From assembly GCF_003867015.1 (NCBI RefSeq), contig NZ_CP032548.1, forward strand, positions 1,803,001 through 1,867,000: DNA of 64,000 nt. The letters are read 5' to 3'. The notes under the pieces are model-generated. The model worked only from the letters and a program-made list of their open reading frames with translations, made no database searches and was not told the DNA's origin. Position numbers and translations under genes: made by a program. This document shows positions 9,738 to 17,930 of this stretch, piece by piece; within the stretch, counting starts at the first letter, position 1, and each line of letters opens with the position of its first letter. This DNA comes from Tenacibaculum singaporense (GTDB taxonomy: Bacteria; Bacteroidota; Bacteroidia; Flavobacteriales; Flavobacteriaceae).

Positions 9738-9833
9738 CTAAACAAAAATTTTAAACAAAAAAAATACAATTAAAATAGTACCAATAAGTAGAATGAAAAT
9801 TTTCTTAAATGCTTTTTTGTTTTCTGGTTTCAT
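9738..9833 (-). CDS. 31-residue single-span membrane peptide (putative)
   Basis: A short minus-strand frame, ATG at 9833-9831 and TAG at 9740-9738. It encodes a lysine-rich N-terminus (MKPENKKAFKK) followed by one hydrophobic span (IFILLIGTILIVFFLF) and a short tail. This basic-then-hydrophobic layout is that of a small inner-membrane protein and is unlikely in random AT-rich DNA. It lies between two hairpin terminators (9632-9678 and 9925-9956), so it would have its own transcript. No ribosome site is visible, as is normal in this phylum. The function is unknown; it was too short for routine ORF calling. Confidence 0.45.
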   Translation of the reverse strand: MKPENKKAFKKIFILLIGTILIVFFLFKIFV

Positions 9834-9924
9834 ATTTTTTTTATTGAAAATTATATTTTAAGTAATTCACGATTTTTTAACTACTAATTTAATATATAGA
9901 GCTATATTTTTCAATATTTTAAAG

Positions 9925-9956
9925 AAGAACAAGCCTCTATTAAGAGGCTTGTTCTT
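9925..9956 (-). terminator. terminator after the 143-residue secreted protein
   Basis: A perfect 14-base stem, AAGAACAAGCCTCT at 9925-9938 with its complement at 9943-9956, and a 4-base loop. It lies about 20 bases beyond the stop of the minus-strand gene at 9977. T-rich sequence follows on both sides, so it may work in both directions. Confidence 0.8.
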
Positions 9957-9976
9957 TTAGTTTTTAGTGTGAAGTT

Positions 9977-10408
9977 TTAATTTCTGAAACTAGTCTTTTT
10001 TCTAAACACCATATTGATACGATACTTAGCTTCACTCCCGAAGATATCTATATCATCGCCACCACCTACACCTAAAGTTCCAGCAGTTGCATTATATGCA
10101 TCTACATACTCAAAGCCTAGTTTAGAAAGTGCGTTTAATAAATCGGTTTGGTTTCTTATTTTTAATTTTTTTCTATTTTGTAGTAATGTTTCCAATTCTT
10201 CTAAGATATTTTGATAATCAGATTTTTTAGAGTCTATGGTAATATTTATACCCCCTAATAGTTTAGTGTTTTCAGAGGTTATAACTACATATTCTGGTAA
10301 GTCATTAACGCTTATGATACTTTTATCTACATGTTTAAGTTCTTGTGCTGATAATGATATAGATGTTAATACGATGATTACTGTTAAAATGTTTTTTATC
10401 ACTTTCAT
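9977..10408 (-). CDS. small secreted protein of unknown function
   Basis: A 143-residue protein with a clear Sec signal peptide (residues 1-21, cleavage after LSAQ or nearby). The mature part contains a Lys/Leu-rich segment (about 60-95, ILEELETLLQNRKKLKIRNQ) that is probably helical. A Gly/Asp-rich region (TLGVGGGDDIDIFG) and a basic C-terminus follow. The QTDLLNALSKLGFEYVDAY part predicts a small alpha/beta domain. I do not recognise a family. The start lies 24 bases from the stop of the secreted ClpP-like gene (10433) in the same orientation, so the two are probably one operon. Confidence 0.7.
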   Translation of the reverse strand: MKVIKNILTVIIVLTSISLSAQELKHVDKSIISVNDLPEYVVITSENTKLLGGINITIDSKKSDYQNILEELETLLQNRKKLKIRNQTDLLNALSKLGFEYVDAYNATAGTLGVGGGDDIDIFGSEAKYRINMVFRKKTSFRN

Positions 10409-10432
10409 TGTTTTTAATTGTTATTTAGGCTT

Positions 10433-11569
10433 TTATTGTTCTATAAATTTGGTGGCAACAGTCCAGTTTTTTATTTCTTGATCTTTCATCCAGTACATGT
10501 CGTCTGCATGAGCTGATTCTAAGGTTAGGAAGTAAAAGTCAGGACCTTTATCAACTCCTAAACACATTGTGAAATAAGTTAATTGATATTGGTGAGCTGG
10601 GTGATCTTTAGGTAAATCATTTGCGCTTATTCCATTGCCTCCCCAAGAATGGATACCTAACTTAGCACCTTTAGTTACAATACGTTCTTTACCTGCGCAA
10701 AACAAGTCTACTCCGCCTGATGAAATTTCACTGTCAGCCAATACCTTGGTGTTCAATCCAGCTTCACGAATTAACCTTCCTGTATGCATATTTACTTCGT
10801 CGTTAATTGAGCCTGGTACATTTTGTAAGACAACGGTTTTAACTTCAGGATGTTCTTTTATTAAGTATTTAAATTGTTTATAGGCTTTGGTACCCAAGGT
10901 TCCGTTAAGGAAAACTTCATCTCCTTTTACTTTTAAAGTGGTGTCTCCCATTCCTACTAACTCTTCACCAGCTATTAATTTAAAGGGTACTGTCTTTTCA
11001 GTATTCATATATTTTAATCTTCCTTGGCTGGTAAACTTATCCTTATTGTCTGTTATATACATTCTTGCTTGGGAAGTTCCAGAGGCACGCACAGCTTTTT
11101 GCATTTCTTCTTGGTTTTCACCAAAATCCATAATATGCCCTTCTATAAGGATAGCTTGTAGGTTGTTAACTTTTTTTTCTTTAAAAACACCCATTTGTAT
11201 TAGAGTATACTGTTGATTATTTTCTTCATAAACAGTAATAGCAAATATCTGTTTACCCTCTCTTTCTGGCATAAAGAAGGTTGTTACTTTGGCATCGCCA
11301 TCTATTGTAAGTCCGTAATTTTTGGCAGCATTAATCTGCTCAGTAACCACACTATCTATATTTTCTTTGGTAATATTAGTGTCAAATTCAGTAAAATTAG
11401 CCCAGCATTTTTCTTTGTACCAGTACCCTTTTTTTCTTTCACATTTTTTGAGGCTATTCGCTTTTTTTGTTTTTAATAAATGTTTAAGTGATTGTGCCTG
11501 TACATTACTAGCTAATGAAATAGCTAGGATAATCATAACTACTACGATTTTACTCATAATTATTCTCAT
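10433..11569 (-). CDS. secreted ClpP/crotonase-fold protein (COG3904-like)
   Basis: A 378-residue protein with a signal peptide; it starts at MRIIMSK or, four codons later, at MSK. The middle (about 45-190) is of unknown fold. The C-terminal part (about 205-370) resembles the ClpP-like predicted periplasmic proteins of COG3904. NGTLGTKAYKQFKYLI starts the domain, VVLQNVPGSINDE matches the strand-turn holding the oxyanion region, and AGLNTKVLADSEISSGGVDLF holds the position of the ClpP nucleophile (a Ser in SSGG). AKLGIHSWGG follows with the candidate His. Whether it is an active protease is not certain. It overlaps the stop of a small membrane-protein gene (11566-11784) and precedes a small secreted protein (9977). 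Confidence 0.65.
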   Translation of the reverse strand: MRIIMSKIVVVMIILAISLASNVQAQSLKHLLKTKKANSLKKCERKKGYWYKEKCWANFTEFDTNITKENIDSVVTEQINAAKNYGLTIDGDAKVTTFFMPEREGKQIFAITVYEENNQQYTLIQMGVFKEKKVNNLQAILIEGHIMDFGENQEEMQKAVRASGTSQARMYITDNKDKFTSQGRLKYMNTEKTVPFKLIAGEELVGMGDTTLKVKGDEVFLNGTLGTKAYKQFKYLIKEHPEVKTVVLQNVPGSINDEVNMHTGRLIREAGLNTKVLADSEISSGGVDLFCAGKERIVTKGAKLGIHSWGGNGISANDLPKDHPAHQYQLTYFTMCLGVDKGPDFYFLTLESAHADDMYWMKDQEIKNWTVATKFIEQ

Positions 11570-11784
11570 TTTTTAAAATTTTTAAAGATTAAGTAGCTTA
11601 CATATAGTGTTACAATAAGTAAGAAGGGGAGTATAAAAATCAAATCTACTCTGATTACTGTCTTAGTGTAATTAGTATTTGTTATCCATTTTTGTATTTG
11701 AACCTCCCAAACTATATAACTGCTCCACAATAGAAACAAGAAAACCAGTAGAATTTTGTTCGTTTTGTTTGTAAACTTGTTTAT
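11566..11784 (-). CDS. 72-residue two-span membrane protein with no ATG start (putative)
   Basis: The minus-strand frame is open from just after a TAG at 11796-11794 to a TGA at 11568-11566, which overlaps the ATG of the ClpP-like gene (ATGA). It encodes NKFTNKTNK, a hydrophobic span (ILLVFLFLLWSSYIVW), a polar loop (EVQIQKWITNTNYTK), a second span (VDLIFILPFLLIVTLYVSYLIF) and a basic tail. That pattern is too regular to be chance. There is no ATG, GTG or TTG ahead of the first span; the codon before NKF is ATA (11784-11782), which looks like a mutated ATG or a rare start. Internal CTG or TTG codons could also start a shorter product. The function is unknown; coupling to the ClpP-like gene is suggested by the overlap. 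Confidence 0.5.
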   Translation of the reverse strand: MNKFTNKTNKILLVFLFLLWSSYIVWEVQIQKWITNTNYTKTVIRVDLIFILPFLLIVTLYVSYLIFKNFKK

Positions 11785-12024
11785 GTTGTATAGCTATTTG
11801 TTTTTGCTATACAAAGATTTCTGAAAAAAAGTAATCAGCCCAAGAATGGGGGGAGAGTAGAGGTTTGGATTTCGGATTTCAGTACAAAAGAACTATAAAA
11901 TTGAGTGTTTATGTGCACAATTCAGGAATCAGGACAAGGTATTATGAATTTGAGAATTCTTTTGGTAGAAAAGTCAAAAACCAGAATTGAACTACTTAAG
12001 TTCTTTTATAAATGGAGAAATATG
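11785..12024. other. non-coding stretch between the ClpP-like operon and the AraC-type gene
   Basis: Together with 11570-11784 this is a 455-base interval, of which the left half holds the small membrane-protein frame. The right half has no convincing gene. A 33-codon plus-strand frame from 11944 overlaps the end of the AraC-type gene and looks like chance. No clear terminator hairpin is seen. Confidence 0.4.
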
Positions 12025-13191
12025 TTAGTTGTTTTGCTTTTGAAATAGTGTAGGTGTTGTACCTACAATTTTCTTGAAGGCAGCATAGAAAGCACTTTTG
12101 CTATTAAAGCCTACTTCGTTGGAAATACCTTCGATACTTAAATTTTGAGCCATTGATGAAAGTAATAATTCCTTTGCTTTCTCAATCCTAAAGGTGTTAA
12201 TATAGGTGTTGAAATTTACGTTTCTAACTTTATTAATGGCGCTTGAAACTGTTCTTGGATGTTCTTTAACGGCTTCAGCCACTTCAACAATTGTAAGATC
12301 TTCTTTTATATAAAGTTTATTCAAGGTTATGTAATCAGTAACTTTTTCAACTAATTGTTCTTGTTTTTCTAAGCTCACTTTTCTATGAGAGGCTTTTTTT
12401 TCTGTTATGATATTATGAGTTTTCTTAACATTAGATAATTGGCTAGTAGTAGGAACTGTACTATTGAATACTACATCTTGGAACGACGGGGAAATGTTTT
12501 TTTGCAAGATACCTCGAAGTGAAACCCAATACAGCAAAGCAACATTTACTAATGAAAGAATAAGGTTTACCCAAAATGATTCATTGAAAAATGCTGCAAA
12601 GATGCTAGAAATTACATATAGGAGACCAATGATAACAAATAGTTTTGCCCATTGCAATTCTCGTTTTTCCGTTTTTGAAAATTGATTCCGTACTTCCCGT
12701 ATATGTAAGTTAATCCACCAAACGGTTTTTATAGCTATCCAGATGGAATAAAGCATCCCTAATAATGAAAATAGAGAATAAGGAACTGATTCATAAATAG
12801 TAGTTTGTATATCTAAGGGGGAAAAGAAAACTATTAATTGAAAAATAAATGATAGTATTCCTGGATATAGATAGATATGATTTGATTTTTCAGGAAATAC
12901 AGAGATATGCCTAACATACTTGTAAAATAAAGGAAACAAAAGCCAAATAAAGTCAAATGGTAAATAGGTGAGTTGTGGGTAGTATTCTACCAGTTTAATG
13001 TCTGTTAGTATAGAAGGTATAAATTCTAGTGAATAAGCTAAAATAAACAGCCCCAAGAATAGAGTAGACTTCCTTTTGTTTTGGTGTACAAATAATAATA
13101 ACGACCCGAGAATAACCCCTTGTACTACGCCAAGAATATCTATAAGGGAAATTATGTTATAGTTTAAATCCAAAATTTTATTAAAATGCAA
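12025..13191 (-). CDS. membrane-bound AraC-family transcriptional regulator
   Basis: A 388-residue protein with about seven hydrophobic segments in the first 240 residues (DILGVVQGVILGSLLLFV is the first) and a cytoplasmic linker (about 245-285). An AraC-type double helix-turn-helix domain completes it (about 285-388). The second HTH carries the usual signature (SIEGISNEVGFNSKSAFYAAFKK, then TPTLFQKQ). This architecture is common in Bacteroidota, where the membrane part senses a signal. No target can be read from the sequence. The genes on both sides run in the same direction but are separated by more than 100 bases. Confidence 0.9.
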   Translation of the reverse strand: MHFNKILDLNYNIISLIDILGVVQGVILGSLLLFVHQNKRKSTLFLGLFILAYSLEFIPSILTDIKLVEYYPQLTYLPFDFIWLLFPLFYKYVRHISVFPEKSNHIYLYPGILSFIFQLIVFFSPLDIQTTIYESVPYSLFSLLGMLYSIWIAIKTVWWINLHIREVRNQFSKTEKRELQWAKLFVIIGLLYVISSIFAAFFNESFWVNLILSLVNVALLYWVSLRGILQKNISPSFQDVVFNSTVPTTSQLSNVKKTHNIITEKKASHRKVSLEKQEQLVEKVTDYITLNKLYIKEDLTIVEVAEAVKEHPRTVSSAINKVRNVNFNTYINTFRIEKAKELLLSSMAQNLSIEGISNEVGFNSKSAFYAAFKKIVGTTPTLFQKQNN

Positions 13192-13301
13192 AGATGGTAA
13201 TTTTTTAGCTCAGGTGAATTTAAAAAAGTACCCTTCTCAAAGTTTATTTTTTTGGGTGAAAAATAAAAGTAAAATACTTCTGTAGATTAAATTGATTCGA
13301 C

Positions 13302-14018
13302 TTACTGCCTCGCGTAATAATGATAATCTTTAATCACAGTATCTATAAATTGAGCAGGTTTTTGCTCGGTAGTAATTCCTGTTAACTCAATAACTTTTGT
13401 ATGTAGTTTTAAAATTACTTTATGATTTCTTTTCTTCATGGCATCTCTATATACTCTTGTGATAGTATGAATATCATTATCACTCAATAACGTTACCTGT
13501 GAATAGGTAGGTGTGTAGTTATCTACTACATCGCTTGCAATAGTATCTTTTAACGTAATTCTTTTCTTTTCAGATATTACAGTAGTTCCTGCAGCAATAT
13601 CTCCTAAACGTTGCCCTTTTCCGTTTAATAAAATTGTAAGAACTGCAACAGAACCACTAGCTAAAGTAAAATCAACAAAACGTAGCAGCCATCTAATTAA
13701 ATAACTTCCAAAAGTAGGCTTAGAACCATCTAGCTTAACTACTCTTATTTGGTTGAAGTATTTACCAGGTGTTTGTCCGTTCATTAAAATTTCAAAAAGC
13801 AAGCTGTAGAAGAATACAGGCAGCCCTAATAAAACAAACAGACTCATATATTCCATACTCATAGGTATATCTAACATACCTATTATAATAGCAATGATAA
13901 TGTAGTACCCAACAATAAATAAGGCATCGATTAAATAAGAACCGATACGAGTAGTAACGTGTGCTACATTTTGACTAATAGCAATGTTTTGAGCTGTTTC
14001 TATTTGAAAATTATCCAT
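13302..14018 (-). CDS. RDD family membrane protein
   Basis: A 238-residue protein. The RDD domain (about 18-150) begins with VTTRIGSYLIDALFIVGYYII, has two or three membrane helices, and carries the conserved NGQTPGKYFNQIRVVKLDGSKP and GQRLGDIAAGTTVI motifs. The C-terminal 80 residues are soluble and charged. It is divergent from the SpoIIM-like gene at 14138 (119 bases apart). In Bacteroidota an RDD gene often flanks the SpoIIM-DUF4129-MoxR-DUF58 operon, so it probably belongs to the same system. The function of the family is not well known; some members act in ion or osmolyte handling. Confidence 0.88.
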   Translation of the reverse strand: MDNFQIETAQNIAISQNVAHVTTRIGSYLIDALFIVGYYIIIAIIIGMLDIPMSMEYMSLFVLLGLPVFFYSLLFEILMNGQTPGKYFNQIRVVKLDGSKPTFGSYLIRWLLRFVDFTLASGSVAVLTILLNGKGQRLGDIAAGTTVISEKKRITLKDTIASDVVDNYTPTYSQVTLLSDNDIHTITRVYRDAMKKRNHKVILKLHTKVIELTGITTEQKPAQFIDTVIKDYHYYARQ

Positions 14019-14137
14019 GAACTAGTTTTTCACTTTTTTTTGTTGATATTTATGCAACTTTTTTTAGTTTAGCGAAGATAAAAATATTCTATGATTAGAG
14101 AAACTTCTCAACAAACATGCTTTAATTTTTTAAATAC

Positions 14138-15103
14138 ATGAGAGAAGCTGCTTTTGTAAATAAAAATAAAGAAAAGTGGCAACTTTTTGAAGATGCGCTG
14201 TATAACAAAAAAGTTATTTCACCAGATAAATTATCTGATTTATATGTGGAGTTGACTGATGATTTAAGTTACGCTAAAACCTTTTATCCGAACGGAAATA
14301 CGGTGATATACTTAAATTCTATAGCTTCTGCTGCACATCAAAAAATTTATAAAACTAAAAAAGAAAGCAAAAACAGGTTTATTAGTTTTTTTAAAACGGA
14401 ATTCCCTTTGATGTTTTATAGCTACCAAAAACAGCTACTTATAGCGTTTTTAGTATTTGCTTTTTTCTCTATTTGTGGTGCTTTTTCAGCCGCAACTGAT
14501 ATTGATTTTTTCCGCCTTATTTTAGGAGACGGTTATGTAAACATGACCTTAGAAAATATTGAAAATGGAGATCCAATGGCAGTATATAAAAAAGCAAATG
14601 AAGTTGATATGTTTATTGGGATTACCATTAATAACATACGAGTTGCTATGTATGCTTTTGTGTTAGGGATACTATTTTCGGTAGGTACTTTATATATTAT
14701 GATGCAAAACGGAATAATGCTAGGTTCGTTTTTGTATTTCTTTTACGATAAAGGATTGTTTTGGGAATCGTCAAGAACCATTTGGATTCACGGAACCATA
14801 GAAATATCAGTAATTGTTATTGCAGGATGTGCAGGACTGGTATTAGGTAATGGAATATTATTTCCTAAAACTTATTCAAGATTAGAATCGTTTAAAAGAA
14901 GCATGAAAGACGGATTAAAAATAATGGTAAGTACCATTCCATTTTTTATTGTAGCAGGATTTTTAGAAGGTTTTGTAACCCGTCATACAGAAATGCCCGA
15001 TTGGTTAGCAATCTTAATAATTGCTACTTCACTAGCACTCATTATATTTTATTACGTCATATACCCAATTAGAGTTTATAAAAATCAACAAACCCATGCA
15101 TAA
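14138..15103 (+). CDS. stage II sporulation protein M (SpoIIM/DUF95) homologue
   Basis: A 321-residue protein with a soluble helical N-terminus (1-95) followed by five or six membrane segments (from about 103). The NNIRVAMYAFVLGILFSVGTLYIMMQNG stretch and the later HGTIEISVIVIAGCAGLVLG segment are hallmarks of the SpoIIM family. This organism does not sporulate in any known sense. In Bacteroidota the family is encoded with RDD, DUF4129, MoxR and DUF58 proteins, as here. It is the first gene of the operon, and its last 8 bases overlap the next gene. The role is unknown. Confidence 0.88.
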   Translation: MREAAFVNKNKEKWQLFEDALYNKKVISPDKLSDLYVELTDDLSYAKTFYPNGNTVIYLNSIASAAHQKIYKTKKESKNRFISFFKTEFPLMFYSYQKQLLIAFLVFAFFSICGAFSAATDIDFFRLILGDGYVNMTLENIENGDPMAVYKKANEVDMFIGITINNIRVAMYAFVLGILFSVGTLYIMMQNGIMLGSFLYFFYDKGLFWESSRTIWIHGTIEISVIVIAGCAGLVLGNGILFPKTYSRLESFKRSMKDGLKIMVSTIPFFIVAGFLEGFVTRHTEMPDWLAILIIATSLALIIFYYVIYPIRVYKNQQTHA

Positions 15104-15947
15104 AGAATACGTAGAGTTTAAAAAAGAAAGAGATTTAGGAAGTATTATTTCAGATGCTTTTAAGTTTATAAGATTAGAGGGGAAGCAGTTCTTTTTAACC
15201 ATTTTAAAAGTAGCAGCAATACCTATTGTTATAGCTGTAGCAGCTATGATTTATTACATGATGTCTATTTCATCAATAGTGAGTGATGATGCAAGTGGAG
15301 TTGCAGGAATGATGGGAGCGGTGTTTATTATGATGATAGCTTATTTAGTAGCTATCGTTTATATAAACTTGGCAGGTATGTATTATATTAAATCGTATAT
15401 AGACAATAAAGGTATTGTAAGACAAGAAGATGTAGTAACTAATACAAAAGCTAAATTTTGGTCGTTTACAGGCTTTGGTATTTTAGCAGGGTTAATATTG
15501 TTTGCTAGTGCAATGCTATGTGTATTGCCAGTGTTTTATACTTGGCCAGCATTATCTTTAGGAGCTTCGATTTTAGTATTTGAAAACGAAACAGCTTCTG
15601 GAGCAGTAGGAAAATGTTTCAACTTTATAAGTGGATATTTTTGGGAAACTTTTGGGGTGATTTTCGTTGTGTCTATTTTAGTAAGTATTTTAGGATATGT
15701 TTTTCAAATACCAGCAACTATATATCAATTAATAAGCATGGGGATAGGTTCAGGAAGTGATGATCCAGCGCAAGTTTTTGGTTTTTTTAGTGATCCTATT
15801 TATTTGATTTTAAATGTTATTTCAATAGCAGGTCAGCTAATGTTTTATTCAATAACCTTAATAACCAATGTACTTTTGTACTTCGATATTAATGAAAGAA
15901 AAAATTTGACGGGGACTATTGAAAGAATTGATAGCATAGGACAGTAA
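15096..15947 (+). CDS. multi-pass membrane protein of the SpoIIM/DUF58 operon
   Basis: A 283-residue protein of unnamed family. A short soluble N-terminus (EYVEFKKERDLGSIISDAFKFIR) is followed by about six hydrophobic segments (34-60, 80-105, 130-165, 185-215, 240-265). The KERDLGSIISDAFKFI start is typical of Bacteroidota membrane proteins in this conserved cluster. It overlaps the SpoIIM-like gene by 8 bases and is followed after 4 bases by the DUF4129 gene, so it is firmly inside the operon. No catalytic residues are evident. Confidence 0.8.
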   Translation: MHKEYVEFKKERDLGSIISDAFKFIRLEGKQFFLTILKVAAIPIVIAVAAMIYYMMSISSIVSDDASGVAGMMGAVFIMMIAYLVAIVYINLAGMYYIKSYIDNKGIVRQEDVVTNTKAKFWSFTGFGILAGLILFASAMLCVLPVFYTWPALSLGASILVFENETASGAVGKCFNFISGYFWETFGVIFVVSILVSILGYVFQIPATIYQLISMGIGSGSDDPAQVFGFFSDPIYLILNVISIAGQLMFYSITLITNVLLYFDINERKNLTGTIERIDSIGQ

Positions 15948-15951
15948 TCTT

Positions 15952-16686
15952 TTGAAGCAGTTTCTTTTTTACATAGCGTTTTTTATTTGCTCAATCACTG
16001 TTTTTTCTCAGGAAGGAAAAAGAGAGGTGCAGTATGATGATACTATTATTGAACAAAAAAAGTTTGATGCTCAAAAAATAGAAGAGTACAAGCAAAAAGA
16101 TGAATTTATATACATCGTAGAAAAAAGAGAACCTACTATTTTAGAAAAAATATGGGATTGGTTAAAACGAACCATCATAAAAATTCTCTCTTATATTTTT
16201 GATGATATTACTCCAGCAGTAGGATTTTTACGCGTTGTTTTAAAAGCGTTACCATATGTAATTGCAGGATTAGTGTTGTACTTTATTATTAAATTCTTTT
16301 TAAAAGTAAATGCACGTAATATTATTGACGGTAAAAAAAACAAACCTATTGTACACTTATCGAAAGAGGAGGAGTTAATTAAAGATAAAGATTTACCCAA
16401 GTTAATTCAGAAAGCAATTTCAGAAGGGAACTATCAGTTGGCAATACGTTATTACTATTTACTATTACTAAAAAACCTTTCTGACAAAGATTTTATCTCT
16501 TGGCAACAAGAAAAAACGAATGAAGATTATATAAAAGAACTATCGTCAAAAAAGCAATTGCATAGCGATTTTAAAAAGTTAACTTACTTGTATGATTATG
16601 TGTGGTATGGTGAGTTTTCAATAGATAAAGAAAAATTCTTACAAGCGGAAAGTAATTTTAAAAACACGCTAGCTAAAATATACTAA
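15952..16686 (+). CDS. DUF4129 domain-containing membrane protein
   Basis: A 244-residue protein that starts at TTG (15952), 4 bases after the previous stop; no ATG is available before the signal segment (residues 1-19). One membrane span follows at about 92-112. The C-terminal DUF4129 domain (about 145-240) contains GNYQLAIRYYYLLLLKNL, DFISWQQEKTNEDY and TYLYDYVWYGEFSID, a pattern also seen at the C-terminus of some transglutaminase-like membrane proteins. It is part of the operon from 14138 to 20269 and probably acts at the inner membrane with the DUF58 and MoxR proteins. Confidence 0.85.
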   Translation: MKQFLFYIAFFICSITVFSQEGKREVQYDDTIIEQKKFDAQKIEEYKQKDEFIYIVEKREPTILEKIWDWLKRTIIKILSYIFDDITPAVGFLRVVLKALPYVIAGLVLYFIIKFFLKVNARNIIDGKKNKPIVHLSKEEELIKDKDLPKLIQKAISEGNYQLAIRYYYLLLLKNLSDKDFISWQQEKTNEDYIKELSSKKQLHSDFKKLTYLYDYVWYGEFSIDKEKFLQAESNFKNTLAKIY

Positions 16687-16687
16687 T

Positions 16688-17929
16688 TTGGATAAAAAAT
16701 TAAAAATATACATTGGTTTGTTGGTGCTTATAGTGCTCGGTATTTTTTATGTTGAGTCTGTAAAGCCTAAAGAAATCAATTGGTATCCAAGTTATGCAGC
16801 AAAACATAAAATTCCGTATGGTACATATGTACTGCATAAAGAAATGCCGAGTTTATTTCCAAAAAGCGAAGTAAAAGATGTATATCAAAATCCGTATGTA
16901 TACTTAAAAGACGATAAGAATAACGGAACGTATTTTTTTCTTGATAATAAAGTAAATTTTGACAAAGATGAGTTGAATCAGCTTTTAGAGTTTGCAGAAA
17001 GAGGGAATGATGTGTTTATAGCAACAAATGGCATACATTTAGATACATTGCAGATTCAAACAAGCTATTTAACTACTTCAGCGTTTGAGGAAAAGGCCTA
17101 TCAAAAAATGAGTAATCCTATTTTTGGAGGAAAAGAATATCATTTTGATAGAGATTTTTCAAAGCTGTATTTTTCTGAAGTAGATACTCTTAATACAACT
17201 GTTTTAGGTGAGTTGGTAGTAAGGAATGAAAATGATTCTATTATTAGCAAAAAACCAAACTTTATAAAAGTAAACCACGGTCAAGGAAACTTCTATTTAC
17301 ATACATTTCCACAAGCATTTACCAATTACAATATGTTGTTAGATAGCAATTATGAATATGTAGCTAATGTGTTATCGTACTTAAATAATCAACAAAAAAA
17401 TGAAACGGGGGCTGGGGGAGGCTCTAATAGTAGAAGTGCCATTTTATGGGATACCTATTATAAAACAGGAAAAAGTAGAATAACCTCACCTATGCATTAT
17501 ATCCTGTCAACCAAATCGTTAAAATGGGCATATTATATAGGATTGATAGGGGTGTTATTTTTTATTATTTTTAAAGGAAAACGTAATCAGCGATTAATTC
17601 CTGTTATTACACCGTTAAAAAATCAAACACTGGCTTTTACCCGTACTATAGCCAATATGTATTATGAAAAATCAGATCATAAAAATATAGCTGAACATAA
17701 AATCAATTATTTTTTAGAGTATATCAGAATAAAATATCGATTATCAACTTTAAACATAGATGAGCGTTTTTATAAGAACCTAGCTAACAGAAGTGGTAAT
17801 TCAGAAGAAAAAGTAGTTACTTTATTTAAAAAGATAGAGCAAATACAGTTAAAATCAAGTATAACCGAAGAAGATTTAGTAGCCTTAAATAAAGCTATTG
17901 AAGATTTTAAAGCATATAAAAAACAATAG
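16688..17929 (+). CDS. DUF4350 domain-containing protein
   Basis: A 413-residue protein starting at TTG (16688), one base after the DUF4129 stop. It has an N-terminal membrane anchor (about 5-22) and a periplasmic alpha/beta DUF4350 domain (about 35-230). The domain motifs are PYGTYVLHKEMPSLFP, LLEFAERGNDVFIATNGI and NHGQGNFYLHTFPQAFTNY. A second membrane span lies near 277-293, and the tail is cytoplasmic and helical. The family resembles a GATase-like fold without the catalytic Cys, and its role is unknown. It sits directly upstream of the MoxR gene as in other Bacteroidota. Confidence 0.85.
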   Translation: MDKKLKIYIGLLVLIVLGIFYVESVKPKEINWYPSYAAKHKIPYGTYVLHKEMPSLFPKSEVKDVYQNPYVYLKDDKNNGTYFFLDNKVNFDKDELNQLLEFAERGNDVFIATNGIHLDTLQIQTSYLTTSAFEEKAYQKMSNPIFGGKEYHFDRDFSKLYFSEVDTLNTTVLGELVVRNENDSIISKKPNFIKVNHGQGNFYLHTFPQAFTNYNMLLDSNYEYVANVLSYLNNQQKNETGAGGGSNSRSAILWDTYYKTGKSRITSPMHYILSTKSLKWAYYIGLIGVLFFIIFKGKRNQRLIPVITPLKNQTLAFTRTIANMYYEKSDHKNIAEHKINYFLEYIRIKYRLSTLNIDERFYKNLANRSGNSEEKVVTLFKKIEQIQLKSSITEEDLVALNKAIEDFKAYKKQ

Positions 17930-17930
17930 G

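Noticed and set aside
11944..12045. A 33-codon plus-strand frame that runs into the 3' end of the AraC-type gene
   Set aside because: It overlaps a solid gene on the other strand and shows no protein-like features.
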